Assembly (NCBI GenBank): GCA_038030265.1
Contig: CM075938.1
Location: forward strand, 54,677,189 to 54,741,188
Source: Corythucha ciliata
Taxonomy: Eukaryota > Arthropoda > Insecta > Hemiptera > Tingidae
DNA length: 64,000 nucleotides
Direction: 5' to 3'
Positions 60,744 to 64,000 of the stretch are shown here, piece by piece; the first letter of the stretch is position 1, and each line of letters opens with the position of its first letter. Both the position numbers and the translations under genes were made by a program. Below the pieces are notes generated by a model, which did no database searches, was not told the origin of the DNA, and saw only the letters and a program-made list of their open reading frames with translations.

Positions 60744-62273
60744 TTACTCGTGCTCCTCTTCGGCCGGTGGAGCCGGTAAGAATTCCTCATCGGGAAACAT
60801 TCGCTTGAATATAGCTTCGGCGTCTTGAATTGACGACTGGAAATCAATGCTGAGAGTGGCCGGGCCGGAGCAAAGGTGCAAATTAGTCGGTACGGACGAC
60901 AGATCGCTCGCTGTGATGTCGGTCGTCGTGAAAAACAGGCGATAGAGTATGCGAGCTTTGTCTTTGACCAGTTGATCGATGACGGCTTCAAGAGCTGAAT
61001 AGCCGGTGTCACCACCGCGACTCATTAAATGAAGTGCGCACAGTCCGGAGGGGCAGGCAACGGCCGAACTTGGGAGTTCAATAGCGGTGACAGGGTCGTG
61101 GGGTGAGTCGAATAATGGGCAGGTGAGAAGAGAGACGCCTCTTTTACCGTCGGGATAGAGGGGTGAGTCGGTGATGAGAAGGCCTCGCCTTGTTGACCGT
61201 CCTTTGACTGGACCGACGACATTTTCAGGGGCTAGCCCAGTTGACATGATGACGTGTTTGGCTTTGAGAAGGCGTCCTTCTGACATGACGCCCTGACATA
61301 CGTTGTTGTCATCGACCGCTATGGCTTCAGCGTCACGACTTAGACAGTAAAGTCCTCCGTAAACGGCGCTCAGACGGCAAAACGCTTGAAGGATTTCAGA
61401 CGATCCATAGAGCGGCCAAAGAAAGGGCGAGTTGCCGCAGTATCCCAATGATTTGAGAAACTGCTGAGCTCGACGCATTCCTTCAACGCAGGTAGTTTCT
61501 TCGTCTGCCATTGCTATTGAATATAACACGTAGTGCTGTATGGTTGGCGGAACGTCCTGACTACGCAAAAATTCGGCAAAAGTAGTCGACGCATCCTGAG
61601 AGCTTTCGTCAAAATTTTGAATAGAGCCTAAAAGTTTCATGAGCTTACGTTTGTCGACCACTGAAACAGTTTTAGTAGCAAAAACGTCCGCTTTGGAGCA
61701 AGGGACCAACTCTAGGGTTGAGTCAACGTACAAAAGTATGTTGACAACGTTTAAAAATTCGAGATAGCGAGACACTTGAGACTTGATGAGCAAGTCTACC
61801 ATCGGTCCTTTGTAAAAAAGCAACTTGGGGGCCAAGTCCAAATTAAACTTACGAGACACGGCCGCAAGCTTCTGGCGGACCTGGTCTGGATCAAGTTCAA
61901 CCGTTTCCTCGCCCTCGTCCGACGGTTTGAGCGCTGCAGGACAGTCGGCTCGAGATCTTGAATATGAATACCACTCTTCGTTCAAATCACTGACGAGTCG
62001 TTTATCATCGTTGGTGGGTAGCAGTTTAAGGCCTTCAACGGTCGACTCTTTCAATGCAGGCAGAGGCGTCTGAACGCGACAGGCTTCGGCCCATTTGCCC
62101 AGCTCGTCCAGTGGGAAAGTCGCCCACTGTTGACCGTAGAACTTGTTTCTGTCAATGTGCAAAACTTGTTTACCTACTCGAGAAGCGGCGGCAGCCAAGA
62201 TGGACTCGACCATGCCCGTTCCGACGACGATCACGTCGTAGCTTGACGGCATTTCCTCCTCCATAGTTGACAT
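60744..62273 (-). CDS. CHM: Rab escort protein (Rab geranylgeranyltransferase component A)
   Basis: This single-exon ORF encodes about 509 residues and belongs to the GDI/REP superfamily. REP presents newly made Rab GTPases to geranylgeranyltransferase in the cytosol and delivers them to membranes. The dinucleotide-fold motif at the N-terminus is SYDVIVVGTGMVESILAAAA followed by VLHIDRNKFYG. The middle has LLFYKGPMVDLLIKSQVSRY, and the second conserved block ends in GYCGNSPFLWPLYG. It is longer than GDI (about 450) because of an inserted linker after the first block and an acidic tail, which favours REP over GDI. It is shorter than vertebrate REP-1 (about 650). The frame extends 10 codons upstream to 62303, but ATTTCCATCCAG lies directly before this ATG, so 62273 is preferred as the start, immediately after a splice acceptor. 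It is divergent from FIP1. Confidence 0.93.
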   Translation of the reverse strand: MSTMEEEMPSSYDVIVVGTGMVESILAAAASRVGKQVLHIDRNKFYGQQWATFPLDELGKWAEACRVQTPLPALKESTVEGLKLLPTNDDKRLVSDLNEEWYSYSRSRADCPAALKPSDEGEETVELDPDQVRQKLAAVSRKFNLDLAPKLLFYKGPMVDLLIKSQVSRYLEFLNVVNILLYVDSTLELVPCSKADVFATKTVSVVDKRKLMKLLGSIQNFDESSQDASTTFAEFLRSQDVPPTIQHYVLYSIAMADEETTCVEGMRRAQQFLKSLGYCGNSPFLWPLYGSSEILQAFCRLSAVYGGLYCLSRDAEAIAVDDNNVCQGVMSEGRLLKAKHVIMSTGLAPENVVGPVKGRSTRRGLLITDSPLYPDGKRGVSLLTCPLFDSPHDPVTAIELPSSAVACPSGLCALHLMSRGGDTGYSALEAVIDQLVKDKARILYRLFFTTTDITASDLSSVPTNLHLCSGPATLSIDFQSSIQDAEAIFKRMFPDEEFLPAPPAEEEHE

Positions 62274-62309
62274 CTGGATGGAAATTATAAGTTGCGAAGA
62301 CAAAAATCT

Positions 62310-63025
62310 GGAGCAGCGAAAACTGTTACGCTTCGCGTGATTCGACCAGAGGAGTCTCAGCTGGTAGAAAACTCAGTGGGGGAGACTCTCGCAACAAAGA
62401 TTTCACCAACTTTTCCTTTTTTTCCCCTCTTTTTATATAATACTTGAATTGTTCGGGAAAAGCCTGTGCAATCAGGGCTACTGCACGGGGGGGGGGGGGG
62501 TGACGGTCAAGAAAACTCAGGACTTGTCAGATCGATAACAATGAAATAAACTGCCAGTACCACAACACTACAAATTACTGTAATTAATTAATGATAATTA
62601 GAACGTTAAATTAATTGGTATATGCGAGTACGCTAAAGCAAATTAAGAGGCGATAAAGAAAGAGTGCTCACCTCAAGGGGATGGGTACTTCGTTGTTCGT
62701 TAATTCAGTTGTTCAGAAACACTTTAGGAATTATGAAATCTATCATTTCAATTAAAATTGTTATTCACTGACACCACAAACGTTAAATATTTTATGAAAA
62801 TTAGCTTTTAATGACAATAATTAACGGACGGAGCATGAACCATGTACAGTCGGGCTTCTCTTCTGGAGCTTTCTAGCCGAAAGAAAGGTTATCTAACGTC
62901 AGGTTATGTTGCTTTAGAGCCTAGAGGTGATTGTTGTACGTGCAGCTTTCATTAATTCTTGTGTATAAAAAGCAACGAATGCTGTTTTTTTCTCGTCTTC
63001 GCAGTTGAATCGCTTTCTGTCAAAA
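62310..63025. promoter_or_regulatory. Shared 5' region of the divergent Rab escort and FIP1 genes
   Basis: The ~0.75 kb between the two start codons must contain both promoters and probably 5' UTR introns: acceptors CATCCAG before 62273 and TCTTCGCAG just before 63005. A G-run of about 13 lies at 62488-62500. No TATA box or named motif is claimed. Confidence 0.5.
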
Positions 63026-63859
63026 ATGTCAGAACAAGAGGACGACTCGATGAACGACGACAGTTGGTTGTACGGTGACAACGACGGAACTGGTCCGACC
63101 CCTGACGCTGGTGGTGGCGAGGTTCCTCCTGGCGACTCGACGGAGGTCCGTCGAGACTCCTCCGAGAAGGAAAAGTCCGAGGAAACAGTTCCTCCGCCGT
63201 TGGAACACAACTACCCAAGCGATGAACCGCCTCCGCCCGGTGAAGCGCCGCTAAGTGACATCGACGGCCTTCTGCCGCGTCCTTTCAACGAAGACGATGA
63301 GCCCGGTGTTCCGGGCGATGATACACTACCGCCGGGCGAGGTATGCATATTTGTTGTTTCTAAAAAAAAAATCAATTTCCGTTTAATTGGTGTCCTACAT
63401 TTTTCGTCCAAAGCTACGAGATGCCGATGAGTCTGGAGTCGCCGATGGTGAAAGTAAATCCATTGATGGTGCACCGTCCAAAGAGCCGGGGCAAGCAGGA
63501 GGTGAAGATGATGAAGAGGACGAAGACGATGACAGTGAGGATGACATTCGCGTTACAATCGGCGACATTAAAACGGCCCCACCTCAGTATTCGAATATAA
63601 ACATCAAACGGGGAGCAAATTTGGCTGCTGGGATCGATAAAATGACGAAGGTATATTGGATTGACACTTCTTTTATTCCTAATTGTCACTGTTACTTGTG
63701 AATCTCATTCCTTCATTTCTCGACCATCCAAACAGCAAGGAAAGTTTTCTATCGAAGAATTTGAAAGTATTGGAGCTATAAACGGTGTGCCTGCCCATGA
63801 GTTCAGTATCGACGCATTGGAAGACAAACCATGGAGGAAACCCGGAGCAGACATAACAG
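63026..63859 (+). CDS. FIP1L1: FIP1, pre-mRNA 3'-end processing factor, 5' part (continues past window)
   Basis: Three exons: 63026-63340, 63414-63650, 63736-63859, joined in frame, with a donor at 63860 opening an intron that leaves the window. FIP1 is a subunit of the cleavage and polyadenylation specificity factor and links poly(A) polymerase to the RNA. The N-terminus is acidic and proline-rich ([17 protein letters not shown]). Exon 2 ends an acidic run with [16 protein letters not shown], a hallmark of the family. Exon 3 carries the FIP1 motif, [20 protein letters not shown] then KPGADIT. The ATG at 63026 is the first in the exon. The in-frame codons before it (from 63005) follow a probable 5' UTR acceptor. 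The C-terminal part is outside the window. Confidence 0.95.
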
Positions 63860-64000
63860 GTATGTGACATTTTTGCCTATTAACCGACATCTAAAACCAA
63901 CAGTGTACTAAAGCACTAAAATACACCTGAGTGACGAAAGGGCCAATCTGAAAGCGGTTAAGAAGGATTTTTGACAAGTGTGTCAAAAATATTGCCAAAT

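Noticed and set aside
61776..62266. Plus-strand ORFs of 61-82 codons
   Set aside because: Antisense of the Rab escort protein coding exon.

Overview
The window is AT-rich nuclear DNA from a eukaryote, almost certainly an invertebrate animal. Genes carry short spliceosomal introns with GT-AG borders. Two conserved eukaryotic housekeeping genes sit at the right end, and metazoan-type retroelements (Ty3/gypsy, jockey/CR1-like and R1/I-like LINEs, hAT-like ends) are scattered through it. The species cannot be named from the sequence. There are no bacterial features.

Layout. 1-19.4 kb is mostly degenerate short-period repeats plus broken retroelements: Ty3/gypsy gag-protease-RT at 2.1-4.25 kb, a LINE tail at 11.7-12.85 kb, and a gypsy integrase remnant at 18.35-18.95 kb fused to a 17-bp minisatellite. 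19.4-49.8 kb holds the main system: five genes, all on the minus strand, each with one FLYWCH zinc-finger domain. In four of them this is followed by a Mutator-like (MULE) transposase core. Their starts and ends are 19455-20285, 25831-28621, 32136-34021, 39612-42543 and 46643-49767. A LINE split by a TIR element lies upstream of the third gene, and an array of RFX/X-box-like palindromes lies between the third and fourth. 49.9-60.7 kb is again repeats and inverted-repeat elements, with one weak candidate gene at 56.25-56.8 kb. 60.7-64 kb has two divergent housekeeping genes: Rab escort protein (minus) and the pre-mRNA 3'-processing factor FIP1 (plus, cut by the window edge).

The FLYWCH-MULE cluster is the notable content. 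All five copies keep the Cys/His zinc ligands of FLYWCH. In all four copies with a MULE core the second catalytic Asp is replaced, although reading frames, splice sites, intron phases and even one exon length (exactly 201 nt in four copies) are preserved. This points to a tandemly expanded, fast-diverging family of domesticated, catalytically dead transposase genes, probably nuclear DNA-binding proteins, rather than live transposons.

The remaining intergenic DNA is made of several families of degenerate 16-31 bp tandem repeats. The commonest (about 28-31 bp, core resembling CGCTAATTCGCGGCTAAAA) recurs as long blocks that share the same order of variant units. These blocks therefore seem to have spread as whole units, some in association with hAT-like ends.
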